DNA of 64,000 nucleotides from Siphonodentalium dalli (taxonomy: Eukaryota; Mollusca; Scaphopoda; Gadilida; Siphonodentaliidae), in the NCBI GenBank assembly GCA_032622095.1, contig CP136061.1, forward strand, positions 249,749,582 through 249,813,581. The letters are read 5' to 3'. The position numbers and the translations under genes are program-made. Below are positions 1 to 11,800 of this stretch, in pieces (positions within the stretch are counted from its first letter, which is position 1; each line of letters starts with the position of its first letter). The notes under the pieces are model-generated. The model was not told the origin of the DNA, did no database searches, and saw nothing but the letters and a program-made list of their open reading frames with translations.

Positions 1-179
1 AAAACAGCACTCCACCAGATAGCCATCAATCAATTTGACATTAATATGATAACAAATCCTGCCAGCCAGGAGTACCACTATCAGGCTTTATAGCATGTCC
101 ATAGACATAGTGATAATTAACTCATTTCAATAACACATGGTCTGCCAGATATGTTCTCTTAATATTCCCAGCAGTAATT

Positions 180-1840
180 ATTTGAATTATAAAGGGTCAT
201 AACTCTGTTAAAATATATCGGATCAAACCCATATTCGAACTCGATCTGTATTTAGGGGTGATAAATTCATATACCAAATTTGGTGCTGATCAGATGAAAA
301 ATGTTTTGAGTCATAGCAGCTTGGGTGAATTCTAAGTAAACATAAGAGTGAAAAGGGTTAATTAAACAATACCAAAAACCATACAGACTAAGAACGTGCT
401 AAGAAAAACCTAGGTAAGAAATATGAGGCAGATCAGAAGAAATATGTTCAACTTATTGCATTGGATAGCATGTGTGTAAAGGGTTAATTATTTTCTAAAC
501 CGATCAACCAATCAATACCAAAAACTATACAGATGTCATCTTAAACCTACATATCAAATATGAACACAATCGGACAAAATATACTTTGGTTATAGCATCG
601 GATTTTTGTTTTTTTAATTTTATTTTCGAAAAAGGGTCATAACTCCTTTAAAATAAATCGGATCAAACCCATATTCGAACTCGATCTGTATTTTGGGCTC
701 TGAAACTCGCATACCAAATTTGGTTCCAATCAGATACAAAATGTTTGAGTTATGGCAGAATGCGTTAATTCTAAGTTGAAAAAGGGCCATAACAGACTAA
801 GAACGTGCTAAGAAAAACCTAGGTAAGAAATATGAGGCAGATCAGAAGAAATATGTTCAACTTATTGCATTGGATAGCATGTGTGTAAAGGGTTAATTAT
901 TTTCTAAACCGATCAACCAATCAATACCAAAAACTATACAGATGTCATCATAAACCTACATATCAAATATGAACACAATCGGACAAAATATACTTTGGTT
1001 ATAGCATCGGATTTTTGTTTTTTTAATTTTATTTTCGAAAAAGGGTCATAACTCCTTTAAAATAAATCGGATCAAACCCATATTCGAACTCGATCTGTAT
1101 TTTGGGCTCTGAAACTCGCATACCAAATTTGGTTCCAATCAGATACAAAATGTTTGAGTTATGGCAGAATGCGTTAATTCTAAGTTGAAAAAGGGCCATA
1201 ACAGACTAAGAACGTGCTAAGAAAAACCTAGGTAAGAAATATGAGGCAGATCAGAAGAAATATGTTCAACTTATTGCATTGGATAGCATGTGTGTAAAGG
1301 GTTAATTATTTTCTAAACCGATCAACCAATCAATACCAAAAACTATACAGATGTCATCATAAACCTACATATCAAATATGAACACAATCGGACAAAATAT
1401 ACTTTGGTTATAGCATCGGATTTTTGTTTTTTTAATTTTATTTTCGAAAAAGGGTCATAACTCCTTTAAAATAAATCGGATCAAACCCATATTCGAACTC
1501 GATCTGTATTTTGGGCTCTGAAACTCGCATACCAAATTTGGTTCCAATCAGATACAAAATGTTTGAGTTATGGCAGAATGCGTTAATTCTAAGTTGAAAA
1601 AGGGCCATAACTCTGTAACAAAATCTCGGATCAAACCCAAATTCGAACTCGATCTGTATTTTAGGTTGAGAAACCCATATACAAAATTTGGTTTCGATCG
1701 GATATAAAATGTTTGAGTTATCGCATTACTCGTAAAGTGTCTACGGACAGACAGACGGACGGACAGACAGACGGACCAACGACGAGTGGTCAATCCGGGC
1801 AACGACACTATGTTTACCATACTATGGTATGGGTAAACAT
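180..1840. repeat. GGAC-tailed modular repeat
   Basis: Successive modules begin with (A)AAGGG(T/C)CATAACTC and contain TTCGAACTCGATCTGTATTT and GTTTGAGTTAT. The last ends in an array of GGACAGACAGACGGAC at 1744-1776. It then runs into half a TTAA element. No coding potential. Confidence 0.85.
384..1610. repeat. 409-bp tandem triplication
   Basis: CAGACTAAGAACGTGCTAAG begins at 384, 793 and 1202, and the copies look nearly identical. Each holds one ATAACTCC module of the GGAC-tailed repeat that finishes at 1745-1800. Confidence 0.95.
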
Positions 1841-1841
1841 A

Positions 1842-2092
1842 AAAAGTGTTAAAAACAGATTTTTTTTTAGGCCAATGCATTCTCTTATATATGCGAGACG
1901 ACCTATGGTCGACTCGCATATATAAGAGAATGCATTGGCACAGGGCATAACTGTAACTATCACAATGTGGTCAAGGAGCCGGTTCCAATGATATCCATAT
2001 TTGTATGGTTCTATTGAGACACACCAAAGATATTTTAGGCTGTTGAAGCTTTATTTGGCCGGTTTTGGCCGGTTTGTTGGGTAAAGGGTTAA
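1842..2092. mobile_element. TTAA-type MITE, family A, right half
   Basis: Contains one hairpin module (CCAATGCATTCTCTTATATA and its complement), then the right arm ending TTGTTGGGTAAAGGGTTAA. The left half is missing, replaced by a GGAC-tailed repeat. Confidence 0.85.
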
Positions 2093-2307
2093 GAAGTGAG
2101 TATTGGTACGGCCTCAAAGTCATGTATTATCTTCATCTTCTCTATTATTATGCCTGACGCAATGATGATCATTTCGAGGCGATTCGGAATCATTTGGCTG
2201 ATTCGAGATTCAATTCGAATGAAAATGTCCGATTCACAGGGCCCTAAATAACATTAACTGATTCCTTCATAGAACTAGATCAAGCAATGAACCTTTACTC
2301 TAACTTA

Positions 2308-2672
2308 CAAGCCTGCAAATAGCGTGTCTGTCATTTGCAGAATGAGGTCCCCAGAGGATGAATTTAGTGATGCTACCCCACAGCGGGCTAGCATCACAAA
2401 ATTCACCCTCTGGAGACCTCATTCTGCTTTGGCCTCTTCTTCTGGGAAGTATCAATAGTCTCAAATTAACATTGTTTTTAGTTACTTTTTCCCTTCTGTT
2501 CAGTTTCTATATTCCCTAATTTGCAGAAGATAAAATGAATAATCGAGGTGACTAATGGGTGAACATCATCAACTTCAACTGGGGAGCTTCAATCTAATCC
2601 TAGGTCTCCCATAGCATTTGAGACCTAAACAGAATGAGGTCCCCAGAGGGTGAATTTGCTAGCCCGCTCTTA
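2308..2672. mobile_element. hAT-like MITE, long form, truncated
   Basis: Starts CAAGCCTGCAAATAG, then GCAGAATGAGGTCCCCAGAG arms and a middle of about 190 bp also seen (inverted) at 30290-30470. The right end is lost. Confidence 0.85.
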
Positions 2673-2737
2673 TAAATAAGAGAATGCTCTGGCACAGGAT
2701 CTTTAATGCTGAACCAGTGCAGCTCCCGTTAACTTAC

Positions 2738-2895
2738 AGGTTTGTTCTCTTCCTTTTCAGGTGTTTTACTCGATGATCTTCGGATGGATTTCGTTCTCTC
2801 CTTCTCTTCATTCTTCTTCTGTTCCATCTCCGTGAGTGTCTGTGCATCTGCCAAGTTGTCAACGGCGATAGCCAAGAACACATTCAACAGAATAT
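2738..2895 (-). CDS. Cav1 exon: domain II S6 end and start of II-III linker
   Basis: 158 nt, phase 1 in, phase 0 out. It completes S6 ([18 protein letters not shown]), then a charged coiled stretch ([18 protein letters not shown]) and [21 protein letters not shown] fits a basophilic kinase site of the PKA type (motif only). The acceptor is TATATAG and the donor is CCT|GTAAGT. Lower coordinates hold no further exon, so the rest of the II-III linker starts beyond base 1. Confidence 0.95.
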
Positions 2896-5800
2896 CTATA
2901 TATTGTCAAGGATAGATAGATACATAGCTACTTTATCAACAAGAAGCACAATATTTCACAAAACGGTGACACCATAACTCTGGTGAAAATTGGCGTGTGG
3001 AACCCAAATTCGAACTTGACCTGTATTTTGGGCTTGTAAACTCACAAAACAAATTTCATTCCATTCGCTGCAGATTTACTAAAGTTATCATCCAGACGGT
3101 ATTAATGAAAACTGATAGACAGACCAATAACATGATAAGTTTTTTAACCCTTTACCCAAAAAAATGGCCAAAACCGGCCAAATAAAGCTTCAACAGCCTA
3201 AAATATCTTCGGTCTGTCTCAATAGAACCATACAAATATGGATATCATTGGAACCGGTTCATTGACCACATTGTGATGGTTACAGTTATGCCCTGTGCCA
3301 ATGCATTCTCTTATATATGTGAGTCGACCATAGGTCGCCTCGCATATATAAGAGAATGCATTGGCCTAAAAAAAATCTTTTTTTAACACTTTTTACCATT
3401 TTTTCTTACATTCTTTAACAATTTTATAATTTTTAATGTGTTAAGCCAATGCATTCTCTTATATATGCGAGGCGACCTATGGTCGACTCGCATATATAAG
3501 AGAATGCATTGGCACAGGGCCGTTCTGTTGGGTAAAGGGTTAAAACAGGCGTATAAAAACTGTGTGAGCTCAGGTTCAATGGTTAGAGGTCAGCTTGTTG
3601 CGCTGTCGACACAGCGACAAGAGTTTGATGCCTGCAGTCGGGTAGCTGAGTTTCATAGCTAAATCTAGGTTTCGAGTTAAGCGATAAATGACTGCTGAGC
3701 CATACACCATTCAAATCTCGTGCCAAGTTAAGACCCTTGAGCAAGGCCACTCGTACTGGGCTAACATTTGTCGTACTTAAGACGTAAATTGGACCTGGCT
3801 TTATGAGTAAGCATAAATCATTCTAGTGAAGTGCCTGTAAAATAACAGCAGGCACGAGACTAGGCATTGTTCAACTCCATGCAGGGTTTACCTCCCTTGA
3901 TGACTCGGGAAGACCACTGCTACCGCCGGACATTTTGCCCACATTTGGTGGACTTCCGTGATATTAATATATGTACTAAGCGAACAAAGCAACATGTTGC
4001 CTGTATTAAGCACACAAAATATTGAAAAAAATTTGTGTAATTTCATATCTTAAGTTTGGAAAGTCCCACCAGAACAAAAGAACTATATCGCGAAACTGTG
4101 TGATTTGTTTCTCTGATTATTTTATCAATGCAAAAAGTCTAAACACACATGGACGACAATATGAATAGCAAATAAAACACAAGAGTTATAATTTGCTAAG
4201 TAGAAAACTACTGCTCTATTTACCCATTCTGTCAATAAGATTTAGTGCGAGAATTGTTCTCAAAGCACATATGAAATTTGACTTTGGTCGATCGCGGTTT
4301 TGCCATTTTGTCTGGAAAAACCTGTGCTAAATATAGAAAACGACAGACTTGTAGTATCCAGCTGGCGACAGAGTCAGACAGGAAGTATGACTGTTGCACT
4401 CTGGCAAGCCTTGAAATATGGTGTCTGTCATTTGCAGAATGAGGTCCCCAGAGGGTGAATTTAGTGATGCTACCCCGCATAGTGGGCTAGCATCACCAAA
4501 TTCACCCTCTGGGAACCTCATTCTGCTAAGGTGTAAGCAGAATGAGGTCCCCAGAGGGTGAATTTGGTGATGCTAGCCCGCTATGCGGGGTAGCATCACT
4601 AAATTCACCCTCTGGGGACCTCATTCTGCAAATGACAGACACCCTATTTCAAGGCTTGCACTCTGGTAGAAATTGGGTAATTCTGTGAAGCACTCAGAGC
4701 CCATTATAATGGGGATTAGTCTATATATAGACATCATGTAATACTGTGAAGAACTCAGAGCCCATTATAATGGGGATTAGTCTATATATAGACATCATAT
4801 TAAATGCACATAAAAGGATACAATTACCACAGATAAACAATATAACAAAATAGAGACAAACAATAACGCCAAATTTCTTGACACCGCCATATGCTAGAAT
4901 ACCATCGTACATCACTTCATTCCAGTCCTCGCCAGTTAATATCTACAAAAACAAAGTGAAACATATTAGGCAAAGAGCAGCTTGTAGTCCTTCCTGTCCG
5001 GACCCAGTGAGTGTTGTGACAGAGTTATGTTTTCATGCCATGTTTACGTTTTTATGTTTACATTTCTAATTGGGATTTTCCCAGGAGCATTTCACACTAC
5101 TTTCACATTCGTAAATATTAATTTTATTTTACAAAATTACCCACCTTACTGGGCTTAATCACATATTTATCTATTCTCTCATCTAAATTCCTTTACATCA
5201 CTTCTATTTATTGTTAATTCAGTAATATTATGGATTGTTTGTTTCAATGTAATTTGCATTTATTCAATCGTAAATTCAGTGTTGGTTCAGCTCGGCAGCC
5301 AATTCCTTGTTTACTATATGCCTAAGTCATACATCGTTGTCAAGGTATGTCGCATGCAGTAGCCTTAATGGCAGTCAGCAATTCTCGGAAACTCAAAGGT
5401 TCTTGTGAGACCCCCTAGTGCATTGGTTGTCAGGCTGGCGACCCTCCAGGGGATCACTGGGTATAAAAATGGGTATTAAAGGGTATTCATGGAAGTGGTA
5501 GCCCAGTGGTTAAGAGTGTCGGACTTGTAATGGTGTTAATGCACAGGCGTGAGTTCGCGCCCGGCCGGAGGACTATCGTCTCCACAACAGTGGCTTGGCC
5601 AGATTAAGCGGTGTGTGTGCTATATATAGCCACACTCTGTTTCAAATCTCGCGCCAGGTTGTGACCCTTGGGCAAGGTCACTTGTACTGTGCTCGCTTCG
5701 TCGTACCTAGACGAGAAATATGGGAAAGTGTAAGCCAAGAGCAATCTTGGGAAGCGCCATTATGGCTGCATGCGTTTAAGGATTGCTCAACATGGCATTT

Positions 5801-8800
5801 ACTCAACAGCTGGGGTAATAATGTGAAGCGCTTAGGGCCCTCGCGGAGATACACGCTATATAAGCTCCATCATTATCATTATCATAAAAGGACCAGCCCA
5901 ACAGTCAAGGAGTCATGAACTCAAAAAGACCACTCACTGGTGCACATTTTAGGTGCTTACCATTGCTGGAATAGGAACTTTGATGACTATGTTGGCCATT
6001 CACATCTCATGTCCCATCTGAGAACTTAAAACAGAGACCATCTTAGAAGTTTCAAATTGGGATCCTGGAGGCTTCAAATTGGGATTTGTTTGGTTATTTG
6101 GTGGATTGTAATCAGGGAGAAGTCTAAAGTTCATTTTACACCCCAATATCACCCCTTTATGATCCTACACCCCAATATCACCCTTTTATGATCCTACACC
6201 CCAATATCACCCTTTTATGATCCTACACCCCAATATCACCCTTTTATGATCCAATAAGTATCATGCAACACAAGAGATTTATTATGGTATTCTTACCTGG
6301 AATACTGTTAGTAGAGAATTAAAGAAGGTATCGAAGTTACTGCGAGGCGTCTCCCCATCCATGTTGAACTTTCCACCGAACAACTGCATGCCGAGCAGGG
6401 CAAAAATAACAATAAACAGAAACAACAGTAACAATAAACTTATAATGGATCGCATGGAGTTCAACAGGGACGCAACAAGGTTCCTCAGTGATGACCAGTA
6501 CCTGTAAAAAAATAAACAGTAAAGCTTCAGTAACCAAGCCTTGAAATAGGGTGTCTGTCATTTGCAGAATGAGGTCCCCAGAGGGTGAATTTAGTGATGC
6601 TACCCCGCATAGTGGGCTAGCATCACCAAATTCACCCTCTGGGAACCTCATTCTGCTGAAGTGTGAGCAGAATGAGGTCCCCAGATGTGGGCTAGCATCA
6701 CCAAATTCACCCTCTGGGGACCTCATTTTGCAAATGACAGACACTATTTCATAGCTTGTTATTGAGCTGTTTGTTTAATATATCAGCTGAAAATCCATAT
6801 CAATGAAACAATAGGGACATTTTTGACTGTCATATGCTCATATGATCAGGACATTACTGGACCGCCCGTGGCTGGTCCGGTTTCATCAAATTAGTTTGTT
6901 TGACCTCAAAGATAAGAGCCGTATTTCCAAGCTACAAATTATAAGACTTTGTTTGCATTTTTTTCATGCCAATAAACAGTAAAGCTTCAGTAACAATAGG
7001 CCAATATTACCCTTCCATGACTTGAGCTTCCTGAAATTTTGCGAAAACCCTGTGCCAATGCATTCTTATAATAAGAAACATTTTTTGCTCATATATCCCC
7101 CTTTGAGTCGTCTGAGGTAAAAATGACGGGTGACAAACATGACATGCAGGAAAACAATCATCACAGCTGATAATGATATAACCCTTTACCCAACAGAAGG
7201 GCCCTGTGCCAATGCATTCTCTTATATATGCGAGTCGACCATAGGTCGCCTCGCATATATAAGAGAATGCATTGGCTTAACACATTAAAAATTATAAAAT
7301 TGTTAAAGAATGTAAGAAAAAATGGTAAAAAAAGAATTTTTTTAGGCCAATGCATTCTCTTATATATGCGAGGCGACCTATGGTCGACTCGCATATATAA
7401 GAGAATGCATTGGCACAGGGCATAACTGTAACTATCACAATGTGGTCAAGGAGCCGGTTCCAATGATATCCATATGTGTATGGTTCTATCGAGACAGACC
7501 GAAGATATTTTAGGCTGTTGAAGCTTTATTTGGCCGGTTGTGGCCGGTTTGTTGGGTAAAGGGTTAACCCTTTACTCAACAGAAGGGCCCTGTGCCAATG
7601 CATTCTCTTATATATGCGAGTCGACCATAGGTCGCCTCGCATATATAAGAGAATGCATTGGCTTAACACATTAAAAATTATAAAATTGTTAAAGAATGTA
7701 AGAAACGAGAGGCCGATCACGATCGGCAGATGTTAACCCATCCCTTGGCGATAAAAATTTAATATGATCGGATAAATGAGAGTTTTGGTGTTGAATTATA
7801 GAGTATACTGTTATGTACTATTATAGACAAATGTACATAACACAAATTATTGGAATTTATGGGTCACTGGCATTTATATAAGAGAATGCACTGGTACAGG
7901 ATCTGTAATGCTAAACCACCACAGCCAGAAAGTCTGTGGGTTAAATGTGTAGGTGTGACCTGGACATGGAATACTTGGGTTAAGAGAGTCCAATTTAAGT
8001 TTACAATAATAATGTGTCCTAGTATACAGATAAGCAACCTCACCACTGACCCATTAATATCAATTATATAGCACAGCTGTCAAAAAATCACAGGAATTGT
8101 TTATGTTGAACACTGACCTCTATTAAACCAATAACAATTATAATGATATCAGACCATCTGAAGATATAACTCTGCAGCACAGATGTCCAAGTCTACTGTT
8201 AATATCATGTGATGTTTATTGTTGAATCTTATTTTAAATTAGATACCATAGCCTTCTTTATCAGATTATTTGCACATTGGCATAAGAGACATCAGAAAAT
8301 AATATAGCTTTATCAATAGCTAAGTAGTCCAAATGCAATTGGTGAATTAATTAAAAAATTAAAGGGACACATTGGAAATCTTTTTATCAACTTGTATCAT
8401 AATCATCAATATCTAAATGAAAACAAATGACAATGTCAATGACATTTTTTTTATTATTATTATAAAAGTTAAAAATATTTTTTTTTTTAAATCGATTTAA
8501 AAATTTTTTTTTTTATTTTTTTTTCAAATGGTCATAACTCCTTTAAAATAAATCGGATCAAACCCATATTCGAACTAGATCTGTATTTTGGGCTGTGAAA
8601 CTCACATACCAAATTTGGTTCCAATCAAAAAAATGTTTGAGTTATGGCAGAATGTGTGAATTCTAAGTCGAAAAAGGGCCATAACTCTGTAACAAAAACT
8701 CGGATCAAACCCAAATTCGAACTCGATCTGTATTTTGGGCTGATATACCCATATACAAAATTTGCTTCTGATTGGATAGAAAATGTTTGAGTTATCGCAT

Positions 8801-11800
8801 TACACGTGAAGTGTCTACGGACGGACAGACGGACGGACGAACGACGAGTGGTCAATCCGGACAACGACACCATGTTTACCATACATGGTATGGGTAAACA
8901 TAAAAATGGTAAAAAGTGTTAAAAAAAAGATATTTTTTAGGCCAATGCATTCTCTTATATATGCGAGGCAACCTATGGTCGACTCGCATATATAAGAGAA
9001 TGCATTGGCACAGGGCATAACTGTAACTATCACAATGTGGTCAATGAGCCGGTTCCAATGATATCCATATTTGTATGGTTTTATTGAGACAGACCCAAGA
9101 TAATTTAGGCTGTTGCAGCTTTATTTGGCCGTTTTTGGCCGGTTTGTTGGGTAAAGGGATAAAGAATGATTGTGATAGCAAATGGTGAGCTGACTCTGTC
9201 TGTAATTTATGACGGACGCCATTAAACGCCACATTCGTCTTTAGAGAGGGTAATGCCTTATATCAGTAAAACATTGCCTTGATAACCTTTGGGAAACACA
9301 TTATATTTCAAGTTGTCTTGAACCGATTGGCCTGAAATTTTGCTTGTCATATTCTAAGATTTCCCTCAGGACAATTTTTGGGCGAAAACAGACATGGGTG
9401 ATAATTATTTCAAAAACAGACATGGGTGATAATTATTTCAAATGTGCCAAAATTGTGACAGATAAACACACAGTCACTTGGCTTTTATATAGATAGATAA
9501 GTTTTGTTCATATCTAAAACCCACTTACGGGTAATGTTCTCTTCATTTGGGAAATATAAATTATTTTAAACAAGAGTATTGCTAAGGTGTGGCAAAATAT
9601 GCCTGTGGTAATTTCAATAATGGGCCACAACTCTGGTAAAAATTGGCAGGTGGAACCAAAATTCGAATGTGACCTGTATTTTGGGCTAGTAAACTCACAT
9701 AACAAATTTCATTCCATTCAATTCAGATTTTAATGCTAAAGTTATCGTCCGGAAAAGAGAATTAAGTGCAAATTCCAACAAAAAGGGCCATAACTCTCGT
9801 AAAAAATGACTGGCGGAACCTAAATTCTAACTTGACCTGTATTGTGTGCTAATAAACCCACATACCAAATTTCATTCCATTCAGTTCAGACTTACTAAAG
9901 TTATCATCTGGAAATGAAAAGGCGGATGGATGGACAAGACCAATAACACAGTACATCGTTTTTTTCAAAACGGGCGTATGAAAAATATATATGTGACCCG
10001 CCATATCAAATCCAGTCGTAAGTCGGGATTTTTTTACCCTGTGCCAATGCATTCTCTTATATATGCGAGTCGCCATAGGTTGCCTCGCATATATATTAAA
10101 GAGAATGCATTGGCCTAACAATTTTTTACAATTTTAATAATTTTTTCTTGTATTCTTTAACAATTTTATAATTTCACCCATACAGAGCCCCAGACAAACA
10201 TGAGCAGACGAACTCTTCTATATGCTTCTATATACGTGTGGGGCTCCCTTTAGGGTAATGGATGTTTTTTATTTTATGTGCTAAAAATTATAAGAAACAT
10301 TTATTTAAAAAAAATGATAAACAATTGTTAGGCCAATGGGACTAAGGATACCCCCCTGTTTTTAAAATACTAAGATGTTTCACATGTCAGTAAACATTTA
10401 GTTAAAATAATAAAATAACAGTTCCCATTGCAGGTGCACAAACCTAACCGTGATCTTAAACCTATTGACCGAAATATGTAGGAATAAAAGCTCGGACAAA
10501 ATTATGAATTTTGCAAAAATGTTCTAAGTCGAAAAAGGGGAATAACTCCACAAAAAAAGTCGGACAGACATCATAATCACAGGTGCACAGGTTCTCATGG
10601 TACTAAATATCAGTGCCAAGATTAAAAAACATTGACCTAAAAATGTAGAAATAAAAGCTCGGACAAAATTAGGCATGTGGCAAAAAAATTCTAAGTCGAC
10701 AAAGGGGGATAACTCCACCAAAAATTGCCAGACAGACGTCATAATCGCAGGTGCACAGGTTCCCATGTTACTAAATATCTGTGCCAAGTTAAAAAAAAAT
10801 TGACTTAAAAATGTAGGAATAAAAGCTCGGACAAAATTATACATGTTGCAAAAATTTTCTAAGTTGAAAAAGGGGAAATAACTCCACCAAAAAAAGACGT
10901 CATAATCGCAGGTGCACAGGTTCCCATGGTGGTTGATGCCTGTGCCAAGTTTCACGGAAATTGATCAAAAAACGACTGAGAAAAACTCCGGACAAATTTG
11001 TGTCCACGGACGGACGACGGACGGACAACGGACGGACAAGCTGACTCCAGTATACCCCCCCTAACTTCGTTGCGGGGGGTATAAAAAATCCCAACTTACG
11101 ACTGGATTTGATATGGCGTGTCACATATTGCTTACCTAGTTGCTTTGAACACTCTTAGCAGCCTGGCACATCGTAACACACTGACACCAAGTGGAGGAAT
11201 GACGTCAGTCTTGTTCAGGATTACTTCTATAATACTACATAGCACAACAAAACTGTCAAATCGATTGAACAAGGAAACGAAGTATCCCTGGAAGCCTAAA
11301 CTGTACATTTTGACGAACATCTCCACTGTAAACACAACGACAAAGAACAGGTTGGCAAAATCTGAAGAAAAAAACAGAATTAAAAGTCAATAACACCAAA
11401 GCTAAAATGTATCCTAAACACAGCCAAATTTAGTCAACATTCTTTCATGATGGGAGCTGAGCTGGTGCAGCATTAAAGATCATGTGCCAGTTCATTCTCT
11501 TATATATACGAGTCTCTCATAGGGAGTCTTACATTTATAAGAGATAGCACTGGCTTACAAGGTCAAGGTAAATATTGTTTGGCCAATGTATTCTCTAATA
11601 TATACGAGGCTCCCTATGGGAGACTCGCATATATAAGAGAATGCATTGGCACAGGGTTTTCATAAAATTTCAGTCATGGAAGGGTTAATGTGCATCTTTT
11701 CATTGTCATTGGCGGTTTGGGTTGCTGTTTCATTTGGTGCACAAGTAATGTAAGTGTAAATTAAATAGATGTTGATTTTGTTAACTCTGTCATGATGGGA

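Larger units (their letters stand above)
1..2737 (-). other. Intron downstream of IIS6 exon (open-ended)
   Basis: This begins at the good donor CCT|GTAAGT and runs off the window. It is made of GGAC-tailed repeat modules (409-bp triplication), half of a TTAA element, and a truncated hAT-like MITE. 2100-2300 is unassigned. Confidence 0.8.
2896..4821 (-). other. Intron between pore-II and IIS6 exons
   Basis: 1.9 kb. It contains a GGAC-type repeat split by a TTAA element, a SINE, an hAT-like MITE and a 61-bp duplicate. 3900-4400 shows nothing recognisable. Confidence 0.85.
4943..6296 (-). other. Intron between IIS5 and pore-II exons
   Basis: 1.35 kb, with one tRNA-derived SINE and a 29-bp minisatellite. 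4950-5480 shows no recognisable element. Confidence 0.85.
6502..11135 (-). other. Intron between IIS2-S4 and IIS5 exons
   Basis: 4.6 kb. It contains an hAT-like MITE, two adjacent TTAA elements, two GGAC-tailed repeats and the 1.13-kb element at its 5' end. 7710-8510 (AT-rich, with T-runs at 8450-8520) and 9165-9600 hold nothing I recognise. Confidence 0.85.

Noticed and set aside
4405-4658. Bacterial-style terminator or regulatory hairpin
   Set aside because: The hairpin structure is explained by MITE inverted repeats with target duplications.
5494-5570. Functional tRNA gene
   Set aside because: A and B box remnants are present, but no cloverleaf with a proper acceptor stem could be drawn. 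The SINE body follows directly.
5595-5918. 107-codon plus-strand frame
   Set aside because: Falls wholly within a tRNA-derived SINE.
10524-10955. 143-codon minus-strand frame rich in Phe/Leu
   Set aside because: It runs through three tandem modules of a GGAC-tailed repeat and reflects their period, not a gene.
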